Assembly: GCF_004168255.1 (NCBI RefSeq)
Contig: NZ_SEWG01000004.1
Location: 496,001 to 560,000 of the forward strand
Length of the DNA: 64,000 nt
Source of the DNA: Mucilaginibacter terrigena
Lineage (GTDB): Bacteria > Bacteroidota > Bacteroidia > Sphingobacteriales > Sphingobacteriaceae
Direction: 5' to 3'
A program made the translations under genes and the position numbers. The notes below the pieces were generated by a model. The model saw only the letters and a program-made list of their open reading frames with translations. It made no database searches and was not told the DNA's origin. Positions 25,367 to 35,359 of this stretch are shown piece after piece; positions within the stretch are counted from its first letter, which is position 1, and each line of letters begins with the position of its first letter.

Positions 25367-28210
25367 TTGAGGCATACTTCTACCTTTCCTATATTCAAAT
25401 TAACGCTGCTGGCAATAGTTGTAATTATTGCCGGTTGTTCGCTCGAAAAGAAAAGCGCCCTTAACCGCGGTTTACAAAATCTTACAGCCAAATACAATAT
25501 ACTTTTTAACGCCAAAGAACTGCTGCGCGAGAAGCAGGAGAGTTATGAAGCTGCTTATGTTGACGATTACAGCGAACTGCTAACTGTTTACCGGGATACT
25601 GTTACCAGGAGTGATGTGCCCGATAAAGAACTTGACCTGATCAAGGCAAAAGCCAATACTATAATAAGCGTTAAAGAGCAAAGCCATTACCTGGGCGATG
25701 CCTACCTGCTACTCAGTAAAGCCAATTATCTTGACGGGAATTATTTTGATGCCGTGGAGTATGCTAACTACGTTATCCGGTCGTTTGGTAAAAATGCCGA
25801 TCTGAAGCAGGAAGCGCTGGTTTATAAGGCGAGGTCGTTATTATACATCAATCAACCTAATGATTCTAAAACAGCCTTAGATAGCGCCTTTAAAAACATC
25901 AACCCCAAAAAGCATATTACTGCCGATGTTTACGCTACCAAACTGCAGTATGATATAAACATACAGGATTACACCGATGCCGAAGAAATGGCAAAGCTGG
26001 CTGTGCAGCACAGCCACTCAAAAGATACCGAACTGCGCTGGACCTTTATCCTTGCTCAACTGCAGGAAATGAACCACAAACCCGCCGATGCCATTGCCAA
26101 CTACAATCGCGTTAGCAAAAGCAACGCGGTGTTTGACATGACCTTTAACGCCAACCTTAACCGTATACGGATTGAAGATAACCAGAACGGTGTTAGGGTA
26201 AGCCGGCTTACCCGCCTGCGGTCGTTATTAAAAAATGATAACAACCGGGATTTTACCGACCAGGTATATTACCAGATAGCCGAATTGCAGTACAACAGCG
26301 GCGAGATAGATAACGCGCTGAAAAGCTACCGCCAGTCGGTAAACTACAGCACAAAAAATCAGAATCAGAAAGGCCTGTCATATCTGCGGATGGCCGATAT
26401 TTATTTCAAGAACAAGGCAGATTATGCTGCCGCGAAAAAATATTACGATAGCACGCTGGTGAACTTATCACCAAATTACCCTAAATACAGCATCATCCAA
26501 AAGAAAGGCGAAAACCTGCAGGTACTTGCCGATAAGATGCAAATAATAACCCGCGAGGATACCCTGCAAATGCTGGCCAAACTGGATGAACCCGCCCGCC
26601 TGGCACGTATCGATAAAATGGTTGAAGCCCAAACCCTGCAGTTACAGCAGGAAAGCGCTGTAAATGTACCCCAGGGCAGAAGTGCTTTTAACGTAAACCA
26701 ACCCGCGCAGGAAAGCACCCCCAACGGCGAAAATTTCTATTTTAATAACAACGCTGCGGTAAGCCAGGGTTTTGGCAGCTTTAAACGCATATGGGGCAAC
26801 CGCAAGTTAGAAGATAACTGGCGCCGAAGCAACCGCGCAAGCAGCGATATTACCCAAAACACATCCATAGCTATACAGGCTACCGACCCTGATGGCCCGT
26901 TAGGTGGTACCGTTAATAATGCGGGCAAGGTTAACGCGGGCAATTTCAGGCAAGACCTGTTACAAAACCTGCCGCTTACCCCGGCGCTGATGGCACAATC
27001 AAACAAACGTATATTTGATGCATACCTGGATATAGCCAATTTTTACCGCGATGTGCTGGGTGATAAGAAGGAAGCTACTGCAGCTTATGAATTATTGCTG
27101 AGCCGTTTCCCCGATAATGGCAATACAGCTGCCATATATTATAACCTTTACCGCTTGTATAGCGAGAGCAACCCGGCGTTGTCTGATAAATACAAGGGGT
27201 TACTTGTAAAAAACTACCCTCAAACTCCTTTTGCCAAAAGCATACTTGACCCTGACTACAGTAAACGTTTAAGCGACGAGAATACCGGTTTTAATACCTT
27301 ATATAATAAAGTGTACGATTTGTATGCCGGCAGGCAGTACCAGCAGGTTATAGCAGCAGCCGATGCCCTGCTTGCACAATACCCAAATAACAGGTATGCC
27401 GCGCAGATCTATTATTTACGCGCCTTTGCAGCCGGCCACCAGGAACCCCTTGCCCCTTTTAATACCGAACTGCAGCAAATAGCAACAAATTACCCTGATG
27501 ATAAACTGATAACCCCGCTGGTAATCCAGCACCTGGCCTACATAACCGCCAACCAGGCCGAGCTGGCCGCCCGCAAAGTGGTTATATCTGACAGGGAAAT
27601 TAACGACCCGCAGTTTACCCTGCCTGTAGTTTATCAGAAGGAAACGGAATACCGTACACCTGCCGAAAAATATGTAGTAGTGCCTGATGTGCGCAAACCC
27701 GAGCCGGAGCCCGTTGCACCGCCACCCGTTGTGATCAAAGAGAAAGCCACAGAGATAACAAATGTTACACCGCCTGTTACCCAACCTGTGCAGGTGGTTA
27801 CACCAACAGTAACCCCAGTAGCAATACCGGTTAAGCCGGTACCTTCTATATTTAACATGCGCGATAGCACCCATTATTATTTTGTGGTAAATGTAAGTTT
27901 AGGCACAACTAATCTGTCGTCATCACGTTTTGGTATTGGGCAGTTTAACAGGGTAAATTTCCAGGATAATACGGTTAAACATCAGCTTAAATACGTTGGT
28001 GCCGATAACCAGCTTATTTACGTTGGCCGTTTTACAAGCCTGGCAAATGTTAAGGATTATGCCCGCGCTATTATCCCGCTGATGCCCGATATTATGAAGG
28101 TGCCCAAGGATAAATACAGCTTTTTTATCATAACCCAGGAAAATCTGGATAAATTAGCCAACCAAAAAACATTAGATAGTTATATAGACTATTATCAAAA
28201 AAACTACTAA
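25367..28210 (+). CDS. sprE: Type IX secretion/gliding lipoprotein SprE (PorW)
   Basis: The 947-residue lipoprotein is essential for type IX secretion in relatives such as Flavobacterium and Porphyromonas (PorW). The N-terminus has a lipobox (VIIAGC, Cys about 24) followed by SLEKKSALNRGLQNLTAKYNILFNAKELL, the conserved opening of the SprE/PorW family. Multiple TPR-like repeats cover about 90-420 and 560-760. A Pro/Val-rich linker (about 770-825) leads to a C-terminal domain with HYYFVVNVSLGTTNLSSSRF. The start is TTG 25367; no ATG gives a complete signal peptide. It likely links the GldKN ring to the translocon and is transcribed with pbp1A downstream. Confidence 0.88.
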   Translation: MRHTSTFPIFKLTLLAIVVIIAGCSLEKKSALNRGLQNLTAKYNILFNAKELLREKQESYEAAYVDDYSELLTVYRDTVTRSDVPDKELDLIKAKANTIISVKEQSHYLGDAYLLLSKANYLDGNYFDAVEYANYVIRSFGKNADLKQEALVYKARSLLYINQPNDSKTALDSAFKNINPKKHITADVYATKLQYDINIQDYTDAEEMAKLAVQHSHSKDTELRWTFILAQLQEMNHKPADAIANYNRVSKSNAVFDMTFNANLNRIRIEDNQNGVRVSRLTRLRSLLKNDNNRDFTDQVYYQIAELQYNSGEIDNALKSYRQSVNYSTKNQNQKGLSYLRMADIYFKNKADYAAAKKYYDSTLVNLSPNYPKYSIIQKKGENLQVLADKMQIITREDTLQMLAKLDEPARLARIDKMVEAQTLQLQQESAVNVPQGRSAFNVNQPAQESTPNGENFYFNNNAAVSQGFGSFKRIWGNRKLEDNWRRSNRASSDITQNTSIAIQATDPDGPLGGTVNNAGKVNAGNFRQDLLQNLPLTPALMAQSNKRIFDAYLDIANFYRDVLGDKKEATAAYELLLSRFPDNGNTAAIYYNLYRLYSESNPALSDKYKGLLVKNYPQTPFAKSILDPDYSKRLSDENTGFNTLYNKVYDLYAGRQYQQVIAAADALLAQYPNNRYAAQIYYLRAFAAGHQEPLAPFNTELQQIATNYPDDKLITPLVIQHLAYITANQAELAARKVVISDREINDPQFTLPVVYQKETEYRTPAEKYVVVPDVRKPEPEPVAPPPVVIKEKATEITNVTPPVTQPVQVVTPTVTPVAIPVKPVPSIFNMRDSTHYYFVVNVSLGTTNLSSSRFGIGQFNRVNFQDNTVKHQLKYVGADNQLIYVGRFTSLANVKDYARAIIPLMPDIMKVPKDKYSFFIITQENLDKLANQKTLDSYIDYYQKNY

Positions 28211-28216
28211 AAAGAA

Positions 28217-30457
28217 ATGATCAGTAAAGTTTCGCAGCAGGATATAAGACGTTACAATTGGTACATATGGCGATTATTTATTGCCTGTTTTGCTTTTTTT
28301 GTTATAATGATATTGCTGATAGCGTTCCAGGTATTCGGGCCGCTGCCGTCCTTCCGCGAGCTGGAAAACCCTAAAAGCGACCAGGCATCAGAGATCATCT
28401 CATCTGATAAGCAGATCATAGGTAAGTACTATATAAAAAACCGGACCAGTGTTACCTATAAGCAGCTATCGCCAAACGTGGTTAACGCGCTTATAGCTAC
28501 CGAGGATACCCGTTTTTACCAGCATTCGGGGATAGATTTTCAGCGTACGTTTAGTATTATACTATACAACCTTATAGGTAAAAAACAAGGGGGCAGTACC
28601 ATAACCCAGCAATTGGCGCTAAACCTTTTTTCAGAGCGGTCGCACAACCCGTTCAAGCGTATCATTCAAAAATTGCAGGAATGGATAACCGCTGTTAAAA
28701 TAGAGCGCAACTACACCAAAGAAGAAATATTAACGCTGTATTTAAACACGGTAGATTTTGGCGCATACAATACCTGGGGCATCAGTTCGGCATCGCGTAC
28801 TTATTTTAACACCACGCCCGATAAACTTACACCAGACCAGGCCGCGCTTTTAATTGGCATGATAAACGGGCCGGGCATTTACTCGCCCATAAACCACCCC
28901 GATAATGCCAAAAACCGCCGTAACTTTGTTTTGCGCCGCATGAACGAGGAGCATTACCTGAGCGACGGACAGGCAGAAGAGTATAAAGCAAAGCCGCTTG
29001 GCCTTACCTTTAGGCCTATTGACCATAACGACGGCATTGCCACCTATTTTAGGGCAGTACTTAAAAAAGAGGTGCAAAAGATATTGGTTGATAAATCGAT
29101 ATTTAAACCGGATGGTACAACCCCTTATGACCTTGACCGCGACGGGCTTAAAATATACACCACCATTGATGCCACTATGCAGGGCTACGCCGAAGAAGCG
29201 CAAAAAGAATACATGCGCACCTTGCAGGCACAGTTTAACGCGCACTGGAAAGGCATCAGCCTCTGGAAAAGCATCCCAACCTTTAAATCGCTGTTAGAAA
29301 AAGGCAAGCACCGGTCAGACAGGTACATCGCCCTTAAACAGTTAGGTAAATCTGAAGAAGAGATCACCGCCGATTTTAATACGCCTGCCAAAATGAACCT
29401 GTTTACCTGGCGCGGCGATATCGATACGCTGATGAAGCCTATCGACTCGATCGTATATTGCAAAATGATGCTGCGCAACGCCCTGATGAGCATGGACCCT
29501 ACTACAGGATATATAAAGGCTTGGGTGGGGGGCACCAATTTCGAGCATTTTAAATACGACCAGGTAAAAATGGGGACCAGGCAGGTGGGATCAACCGCTA
29601 AACCTTTTACTTATGCAGTGGCCATTGATGATGGCTTTTCGCCATGCATGCAGGTGGCTAACGAGCCCATTACCATTACAGGCTACGGTACCGACTGGAC
29701 ACCGCGGTCATCACCGAGCGAGACCGTGCCGGGGGTTATTACCCTGCGTACTGCTTTGGCGCGTTCGCAAAACTGGGTAACCGCATACGTAATGAACGAG
29801 GTAAAACCGGTACCGGTGATGGAACTGATAAAAAAGATGGGCATCACGAGCGATGTGCCGCCCTACCCATCTATATGCCTGGGCACCTTTGATGCTTCGG
29901 TATTTGATATGACGGGGGCTTACTCGGCATTTGCAAACGAAGGCGTTTGGACAGAACCTACCTACTTGCTGCGTATAGAAGATAAGAACGGCAACGTGCT
30001 TTATAACAACACGCCAAAAATTGTACAGGCCATGAACCCGCAAACCGCTTACGTAATGACCTATATGCTGAAAGGCGTTATCGATGAAGGTACCGGATGG
30101 CGCTTACGCGGTAAATACGGCTTAACCAACCCCATTGGCGGCAAAACCGGTACAACTAACGATAACTCCGACGGTTGGTTCATCGGCATTACCCCGCAAT
30201 TGGTTACCGGCGTTTGGACAGGCTGCGAAGACCGTGATATCCACTTCCGTTCTACCCGGTTGGGCGAGGGCGCCAATACGGCACTGCCCATATTTGCCGG
30301 GTATATGAAAAGGGTATACGCCAACCAGGCGCTCGGCATAAAAAAGAATGTGGACTTTGTGCCGCCCAAATCAGGCGTAACCATCACCCTCGATTGCGGT
30401 GCCTACAGCCAACAGCAAAAAGGAACCAACGAGGTGGAGAAGAAGTTAGATTTTTAA
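28217..30457 (+). CDS. Class A penicillin-binding protein 1A
   Basis: A 746-residue bifunctional peptidoglycan synthase anchored by one N-terminal helix (about 19-40). The GT51 glycosyltransferase domain has EDTRFYQHSG (96-105, catalytic Glu) and GGSTITQQLALNLF (125-138). The transpeptidase domain has the Ser nucleophile in STAKPF (Ser459), an SQN triad and KTGT (from Lys643). It polymerises lipid II and cross-links peptides in the periplasm. It begins 6 bases after sprE, so both are probably one transcript. mrcA or ponA are the usual names, but the exact paralogue is not decided. Confidence 0.92.
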   Translation: MISKVSQQDIRRYNWYIWRLFIACFAFFVIMILLIAFQVFGPLPSFRELENPKSDQASEIISSDKQIIGKYYIKNRTSVTYKQLSPNVVNALIATEDTRFYQHSGIDFQRTFSIILYNLIGKKQGGSTITQQLALNLFSERSHNPFKRIIQKLQEWITAVKIERNYTKEEILTLYLNTVDFGAYNTWGISSASRTYFNTTPDKLTPDQAALLIGMINGPGIYSPINHPDNAKNRRNFVLRRMNEEHYLSDGQAEEYKAKPLGLTFRPIDHNDGIATYFRAVLKKEVQKILVDKSIFKPDGTTPYDLDRDGLKIYTTIDATMQGYAEEAQKEYMRTLQAQFNAHWKGISLWKSIPTFKSLLEKGKHRSDRYIALKQLGKSEEEITADFNTPAKMNLFTWRGDIDTLMKPIDSIVYCKMMLRNALMSMDPTTGYIKAWVGGTNFEHFKYDQVKMGTRQVGSTAKPFTYAVAIDDGFSPCMQVANEPITITGYGTDWTPRSSPSETVPGVITLRTALARSQNWVTAYVMNEVKPVPVMELIKKMGITSDVPPYPSICLGTFDASVFDMTGAYSAFANEGVWTEPTYLLRIEDKNGNVLYNNTPKIVQAMNPQTAYVMTYMLKGVIDEGTGWRLRGKYGLTNPIGGKTGTTNDNSDGWFIGITPQLVTGVWTGCEDRDIHFRSTRLGEGANTALPIFAGYMKRVYANQALGIKKNVDFVPPKSGVTITLDCGAYSQQQKGTNEVEKKLDF

Positions 30458-30462
30458 TTGGC

Positions 30463-30500
30463 GTTCATTAGTTCACTGGTTTATTAGTTCATTGGTTGGA
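30463..30500 (+). repeat. Degenerate 8-bp tandem array, left of the four-helix gene
   Basis: GTTCATTA, GTTCACTG, GTTTATTA, GTTCATTG, then GTTGGA. Reverse-complement units occur at 30887-30918, on the other side of the four-helix-bundle gene. Confidence 0.8.
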
Positions 30501-30508
30501 TATTCGAT

Positions 30509-30892
30509 ATGAGTTATTACAATCTTGAGGATTTAGAGCTGTATCAGTTAGCCGAAACTTTTAGTAATGAAGTTTGGTTTTTAGTAAGCGAGTGGGACTA
30601 TTTCGCGAAAGACACAGTTGGGAAACAAATAGTAAGATCTGCCGATTCTATTGGAGCTAATATAGCCGAAGGATATGGCAGATATCATTATAAAGAAAAT
30701 AGAAACTTTTGCTTTTTTAGCCGCGGCTCTATTTTAGAGACCAAGGGTTGGCTTAAGAAAGCAAAGGAGAGAAATCTAATTAGTGAGGAAAAGTTCAATA
30801 TGCTATTTGACAAACTTCAGGTTATCCATTTGAAGTTAAATGCATATTTAAAGTTTATTGGTAAATCACCCGGTGTTAAAGCAGACCAATGA
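30509..30892 (+). CDS. Four-helix-bundle protein (23S rRNA intervening-sequence type)
   Basis: This 127-residue protein has the family pattern: DLELYQLAETFSNEVW in helix 1, then KQIVRSADSIGANIAEGYGR, the hallmark of proteins encoded in 23S rRNA intervening sequences (also called S23-like, TIGR02436). Two more long helices follow. Proteins of this family form homopentamers in solved structures, but their function is unknown. Here it is not in an rRNA gene: it sits between a penicillin-binding protein and uvrC. Its stop codon lies inside one of two inverted 8-bp arrays that bracket it. It is more AT-rich than both neighbours, suggesting insertion. Confidence 0.85.
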   Translation: MSYYNLEDLELYQLAETFSNEVWFLVSEWDYFAKDTVGKQIVRSADSIGANIAEGYGRYHYKENRNFCFFSRGSILETKGWLKKAKERNLISEEKFNMLFDKLQVIHLKLNAYLKFIGKSPGVKADQ

Positions 30893-30918
30893 ACCAATGA
30901 ACGAATTAACCAGTGAAC
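30887..30918 (+). repeat. Degenerate 8-bp tandem array, right of the four-helix gene
   Basis: CAATGAAC, CAATGAAC, GAATTAAC, CAGTGAAC. Inverted partner of 30463-30500; it overlaps the stop codon of the four-helix gene and ends 6 bases before the uvrC ATG. Confidence 0.8.
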
Positions 30919-30924
30919 TATAGT

Positions 30925-32751
30925 ATGGAGAAATTCGATTACAGGGAAGCTTTAAAGAATATACCGCACAAACCGGGTGTATACCAATATTGGGACAGCG
31001 AAAAGGAACTGATATATATTGGTAAAGCTAAAGACCTGCGTAACCGTGTAGGCTCGTATTTTAACAAGGATACACAGATAAATGCCAAAACAAGGGTGCT
31101 TGTATCCAAGATCCGCAACATTACTTTTACCATTGTTGATACCGAAGTAGATGCCTGGCTGTTGGAAAACAGCATGATAAAAAAGCATCAGCCGCGCTAC
31201 AATGTAATGCTGAAGGATGACAAGACCTACCCCTGGATCATCATCAAGAACGAGAACTACCCGCGCATATACTGGACACGCCGCATCATAAAAGATGGCT
31301 CTAAATACCTTGGCCCCTACGCATCGGTAAGTATGATGCATACAATTTTGGGGCTGATAAAAGAAACTTATCCCCTGCGCACCTGCAACCTTAACCTCAC
31401 CCGCGAAAATATCGAGAAGGGTAAATTTAAAGTATGCCTGGAATACCAGTTGGGTAACTGCAAAGGCCCATGCCAGGATTTTCAGTCTGAGGCAGATTAT
31501 GACCACAATATTGGCGAAATAACCGATGTGCTGAACGGCAAGATAGGTAACGTAGTGCGTGGCCTTAAAGGCGACCTGGAAAAGGCAGTAAGCGAACTTA
31601 ACTTCGAACTGGCACATCGCCTCAAACGCAAACAGGACCTGTTGGAAAATTACCAGAGCAAATCAACGGTGGTAAATTCCTCTATTACCGATGTGGATGT
31701 TTTCAGCATCGCATCCGAAGAAAAATACGCCTTTGTAAATTTCCTGAAGGTGATGAACGGAACCATTACTCAAACCCAAACCATCGAACTTAAGAAACGG
31801 CTTGACGAAACGGATGAGGAATTACTTACCATCGCCATTACCGAGTTCAGGACCAGGTATAGTAGCACCTCCAAAGAGATCATCGTTCCATTTAACATCG
31901 ACCTGGAAGACGCCCGGCTGAAATTTACGGTGCCTAAACTGGGCGAAAAACGCAAACTGCTGGATCTTTCGCAAAAGAATGTAATGTTCTTTAAAAAGGA
32001 AAAGATAGACCAGTACGAAAAACTGAACCCCGAGGTACGTACCGAGCGCCTGCTTAGCCTGATGATGAAGGACCTGCGCATGAACACCCTGCCGCGCCAT
32101 ATCGAGTGTTTTGATAATTCAAACTTTCAGGGCAAGTACCCCGTGTCGGCCATTGTGGTGTTTAAAGATGGCAAGCCATCTAAAAAAGATTACCGCCATT
32201 TTAACGTAAAAACGGTTGTTGGCCCCGACGATTTTGCCACCATGGAAGAAGCCGTACTGCGCCGTTACCGCCGTGTGCTGGATGAAGATACCGGCTTGCC
32301 GCAATTGATCATTATCGACGGTGGCAAAGGGCAGCTATCATCGGCCATGAAGAGTTTAAAACTTTTGGGCATCGAAAAAAAGGTTACTGTTATAGGCATT
32401 GCCAAACGCCTGGAAGAATTATACTACCCCGGCGACCAATACCCCATGTACCTGGATAAGCGGTCGGAAACGTTGAAAGTAATTCAGCAGCTGCGCGACG
32501 AGGCACACCGTTTCGGCATCACCTTCCACCGCAAAAAACGTGATAAGGGCACCTTGGTTACCGAACTGGAACTGATAGAAGGCATTGGCAAAACCACATC
32601 CGAAAAACTGCTGAAATACTTTAAATCTGTTAAAAAGATCCGCGAAGCAACCGAAACCGAATTGCAGGAAGTTGTGAACCTGAAACAGGCCAAAGCCATA
32701 ACGCAGTATTTTAAACCATCGGTTAGCGATGTAACCGGGTTGCAGGGATAG
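30925..32751 (+). CDS. uvrC: Excinuclease ABC subunit C
   Basis: The 608-residue nuclease makes both incisions in nucleotide excision repair. The GIY-YIG endonuclease is at the N-terminus (GVYQYW then LIYIGKAKDLRNRVGSYF, about 14-43). A UVR motif for UvrB binding lies near residue 210 (LEKAVSELNFELAHRLKRKQDLLENY). The RNase-H-like UvrC domain has IECFDNSNFQG and LIIIDGGKGQLSSA. A C-terminal helix-hairpin-helix pair closes it (IEGIGKTTSEKLLKYFKSVKKI). I used ATG 30925, because an upstream GTG would be inside the repeat array. Its stop is 1 base from the stop of the converging serine hydrolase. Confidence 0.95.
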   Translation: MEKFDYREALKNIPHKPGVYQYWDSEKELIYIGKAKDLRNRVGSYFNKDTQINAKTRVLVSKIRNITFTIVDTEVDAWLLENSMIKKHQPRYNVMLKDDKTYPWIIIKNENYPRIYWTRRIIKDGSKYLGPYASVSMMHTILGLIKETYPLRTCNLNLTRENIEKGKFKVCLEYQLGNCKGPCQDFQSEADYDHNIGEITDVLNGKIGNVVRGLKGDLEKAVSELNFELAHRLKRKQDLLENYQSKSTVVNSSITDVDVFSIASEEKYAFVNFLKVMNGTITQTQTIELKKRLDETDEELLTIAITEFRTRYSSTSKEIIVPFNIDLEDARLKFTVPKLGEKRKLLDLSQKNVMFFKKEKIDQYEKLNPEVRTERLLSLMMKDLRMNTLPRHIECFDNSNFQGKYPVSAIVVFKDGKPSKKDYRHFNVKTVVGPDDFATMEEAVLRRYRRVLDEDTGLPQLIIIDGGKGQLSSAMKSLKLLGIEKKVTVIGIAKRLEELYYPGDQYPMYLDKRSETLKVIQQLRDEAHRFGITFHRKKRDKGTLVTELELIEGIGKTTSEKLLKYFKSVKKIREATETELQEVVNLKQAKAITQYFKPSVSDVTGLQG

Positions 32752-32752
32752 C

Positions 32753-34231
32753 CTAAGCTTTTACGGCTTGTTTGTGCTTTGCCAGGTATATCGATCTTAG
32801 TGATACGATCAGTAAGTTGAGCATACCCCATAACCCCATCACCAGCACCAGGTCCATAAACATCAGCGTTATCCTTCCCATACTTAACACGCGCCCGCTT
32901 ATAGCGGTTAACAGGTAAGGGATAAGTAACAGCAAAACCAACGGCACCAGGCGCAAAAGCATATACAGCCATGTTCTCCATTTTGGCCTGTGCAGGTAAT
33001 TAACATGCCATTGCTTTACCCTAAACATCCGCCTGGTGCATAAGGATGCTATTAGCACCAGCAATATGATCACACCTACGGTATAAACCCAGATGGGGAA
33101 GGCGGTAGCATCTGCCTTTTTACCAGCCAGTATATCCTGGACCCCTTGCAGCAACGAGTAATAGTCGGTAAGGGGTTTAAAGCCGCCGTTAAATAGTATA
33201 GTTATGCCATAACCTTTATCTGTTAATATGATCTGCTGCGAGCTGTAGGTCCAGTATATGCCGCTGTGGTACAAAACGTTGTTAGCGGCGCTAACATGCC
33301 ACCCCATGCCGTAATTAAAATTGTTGCGCGCAGGGGCGGATTGCATCATAGCCAGGTACTTTTTGCCCAGTACCGGCGAAGTTCCTTCCCCCGTAGCTTT
33401 CAACTGGTCCGACAGCCATTTGGCCATATCGTCCACTGTTGATACCACCCCGGCATCGCCCTCAACAAACCAATCGGGTTCGTTAATGGCAACAGGCTTG
33501 CCCAATATGTAAATATGCCCCCTGGGTAAGTTATACGGCGTGTTAAACATGCGGGCGGTGTTATCTACATCGTAAGTATTAACCATCTTTAGCGGGCTAA
33601 AAATATTATCGCGGACGTAGGTACCGAAAGGTTTATGGCTAACCGCCTCAACAATTTTAGCAAGCACCTGGTAATTGGGGTTATGGTAATGATATGCCTT
33701 GCCCGGTTCTGTTACCAACTTTGCCGACTGCATATTTGTGATCACCTCATCTAAATTACCCGGCTGTTTATCCAGCGTAAACTCCGGGTAACCGGTATCG
33801 CCCATACCGCTTATTTGGTGCAGCAACTGGCTTACAGTTATCTTATCGCCTTTTGTCCCGTCTATTTTAAACGAAGGGATATAAAATTTAACAGGGTTAT
33901 TCAAATTTATTTTACCGGCTTGGGTAAGCTGCAGCACAGCCGCGGCGGTAAATGCTTTGCTAAGCGATGCAATAGCAAATGGGGTATTGGCATCTATTAG
34001 CTTACCGGCCGATGTTTTACCATATCCTTTGGCCAATATTACAGTATCGTAATGTACAACGGCAATGGCCAGCCCCGGCAAGCCGCCGTTAGCCAGCTTT
34101 TGTTTAATGTAAGCGTTTATCTGCTGTGCCTTTGACGCCTGTTGCCCGTAGGCGGTAAGTTTAGTTAAACAAAGCAAAGCCAGCAAGCAAAATACCTTTA
34201 TATATTTATAGACAAGTTTAGGCACCATCAT
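32753..34231 (-). CDS. Beta-lactamase-family serine hydrolase with C-terminal membrane helices
   Basis: A 492-residue protein with a signal peptide (about 8-30) and a class C beta-lactamase/D-alanyl-esterase domain. The SxxK motif is SLSKAF (Ser about 89, Lys about 92), the YxN motif lies in YHYHNPNYQVL near residue 182, and an HSG-type motif (YHSGIYWTYS) supplies the third block. Four hydrophobic helices occupy the last 140 residues. Such fused proteins are probably periplasmic esterases or peptidases facing the cell wall; antibiotic resistance should not be assumed. The start is ATG 34231, the first of two adjacent ATG codons. Confidence 0.78.
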   Translation of the reverse strand: MMVPKLVYKYIKVFCLLALLCLTKLTAYGQQASKAQQINAYIKQKLANGGLPGLAIAVVHYDTVILAKGYGKTSAGKLIDANTPFAIASLSKAFTAAAVLQLTQAGKINLNNPVKFYIPSFKIDGTKGDKITVSQLLHQISGMGDTGYPEFTLDKQPGNLDEVITNMQSAKLVTEPGKAYHYHNPNYQVLAKIVEAVSHKPFGTYVRDNIFSPLKMVNTYDVDNTARMFNTPYNLPRGHIYILGKPVAINEPDWFVEGDAGVVSTVDDMAKWLSDQLKATGEGTSPVLGKKYLAMMQSAPARNNFNYGMGWHVSAANNVLYHSGIYWTYSSQQIILTDKGYGITILFNGGFKPLTDYYSLLQGVQDILAGKKADATAFPIWVYTVGVIILLVLIASLCTRRMFRVKQWHVNYLHRPKWRTWLYMLLRLVPLVLLLLIPYLLTAISGRVLSMGRITLMFMDLVLVMGLWGMLNLLIVSLRSIYLAKHKQAVKA

Positions 34232-34295
34232 AAACAAGCGTTTAACAAACAGACTATTGATTGTATAATTAGTTACAATAAAATTGATAAGGCAT

Positions 34296-34324
34296 AAAAA
34301 AGGCCTCTGCTATTGCAAAGGCCC
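34296..34324 (-). terminator. Intrinsic terminator after gldN
   Basis: On the minus strand a GGCCT...AGGCC stem (within 34302-34323) is followed by six T. It ends the gldKLMN transcript, 45 bases after the gldN stop. Confidence 0.7.
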
Positions 34325-34368
34325 TTGTATTTTATACTAATTTAAGCTACTCATTAATCCATGAACAG

Positions 34369-35352
34369 TTAGTAACTCCACAGGTTAAGCTCCCAATCCA
34401 TCAGGTTCTTTTTGATCCTTTCCGATTCGTAAAGCTTGTCTATCCCCTGCGCGTAATCTCTTATACGTTCGTCCTTATCGTTAGATTGTTTAACAATATA
34501 GCTGGAGAATATACGCTTTACAAAAACATCGTCGAAACTTAAACCTGTAGCGTCGTTGTTACGGCTTACAGCTTCTTTAACAGCCAGTACCTGCCTTGCT
34601 TCGGGGAAATAGATCCAAAAAGCGGGTTGGTAATCAAGATCTAACCCTGCTGCTTTAGGTTTGTAAAGCGGCGCTATACCAATAATGCGCGGCTCAAAAA
34701 CAGAACGCTGCTTATCAAACACCCAATCCTCTTTAATACGGAATTTAACAACACTATCAGGGTTAAACTCGCCTGCCACTACTTTCGATCCTATCTTATC
34801 TCCTGTATTTTTATCAAACTGATCTACTACAGAGCTGTCGGCCATTTTGCTGCGTGCCTGCGCGGCGCTCAAAGGCCTCGAAAAGCTATCCCCGTTAGGG
34901 TCGTCTTTGGTTGATGTAGGGTCGTACGCGGTTAATTCACCTGCATCAATAGCGGCCATCAAAACATCTATCAATCTGCCTTTAGGTGATGCCAGGTATT
35001 GGTTCATTTTCTCGCGAAGGTCTATCTCGCGCCAAACGCGTTTTGCAAACATTACGTCGGCTTCGCGCAGGTTAGCATAAGGGGTTACCTTAGCGCTTAA
35101 AATATTGTTCTTTTTATAATAACCATCAAGCGGGCGGTCAAAAGGTTTCCTTTTTGTGGTATCAACCAGCTGTAAACCGGCATTTTGCGCGCCATTGGCC
35201 CCTGCAACCTGCTGTTTATCGGGGTTAACCCTTAAGGTAACCGGCGCTTGTGTGGTTGCTTTGCGTACGGGCTTTTTTGTTGATTTCTTCCTTTGCGCAA
35301 AAGATACACTGCAAGCCAGGCAAAGTATAATTATCAAAAATCTTGTTTTCAT
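34369..35352 (-). CDS. gldN: Gliding motility/type IX secretion protein GldN
   Basis: The 327-residue protein has a signal peptide (cleavage near SFAQ, residue 19) and a basic, disordered segment (RKKSTKKPVRKATTQAP). The family core begins with KPFDRPLDGYYKKNNIL and continues VTPYANLREADVMFAKRVWREIDLREKMNQYLASP, which is diagnostic of GldN/PorN. With GldK it builds the periplasmic ring under the outer membrane. It is the last gene of gldK-L-M-N, 7 bases after gldM, and is followed by a terminator. Confidence 0.93.
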   Translation of the reverse strand: MKTRFLIIILCLACSVSFAQRKKSTKKPVRKATTQAPVTLRVNPDKQQVAGANGAQNAGLQLVDTTKRKPFDRPLDGYYKKNNILSAKVTPYANLREADVMFAKRVWREIDLREKMNQYLASPKGRLIDVLMAAIDAGELTAYDPTSTKDDPNGDSFSRPLSAAQARSKMADSSVVDQFDKNTGDKIGSKVVAGEFNPDSVVKFRIKEDWVFDKQRSVFEPRIIGIAPLYKPKAAGLDLDYQPAFWIYFPEARQVLAVKEAVSRNNDATGLSFDDVFVKRIFSSYIVKQSNDKDERIRDYAQGIDKLYESERIKKNLMDWELNLWSY

Positions 35353-35359
35353 AACTTCA

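Noticed and set aside
27416..27874. A 152-codon frame antisense to sprE, rich in Cys, Tyr and Arg.
   Set aside because: Its odd composition mirrors the Pro/Val repeats of sprE on the other strand; no promoter or homology.
32753..34231. Annotation of the serine hydrolase as an antibiotic-resistance beta-lactamase.
   Set aside because: The SxxK/YxN fold is shared with many esterases and peptidases and the C-terminal membrane part is unlike AmpC.
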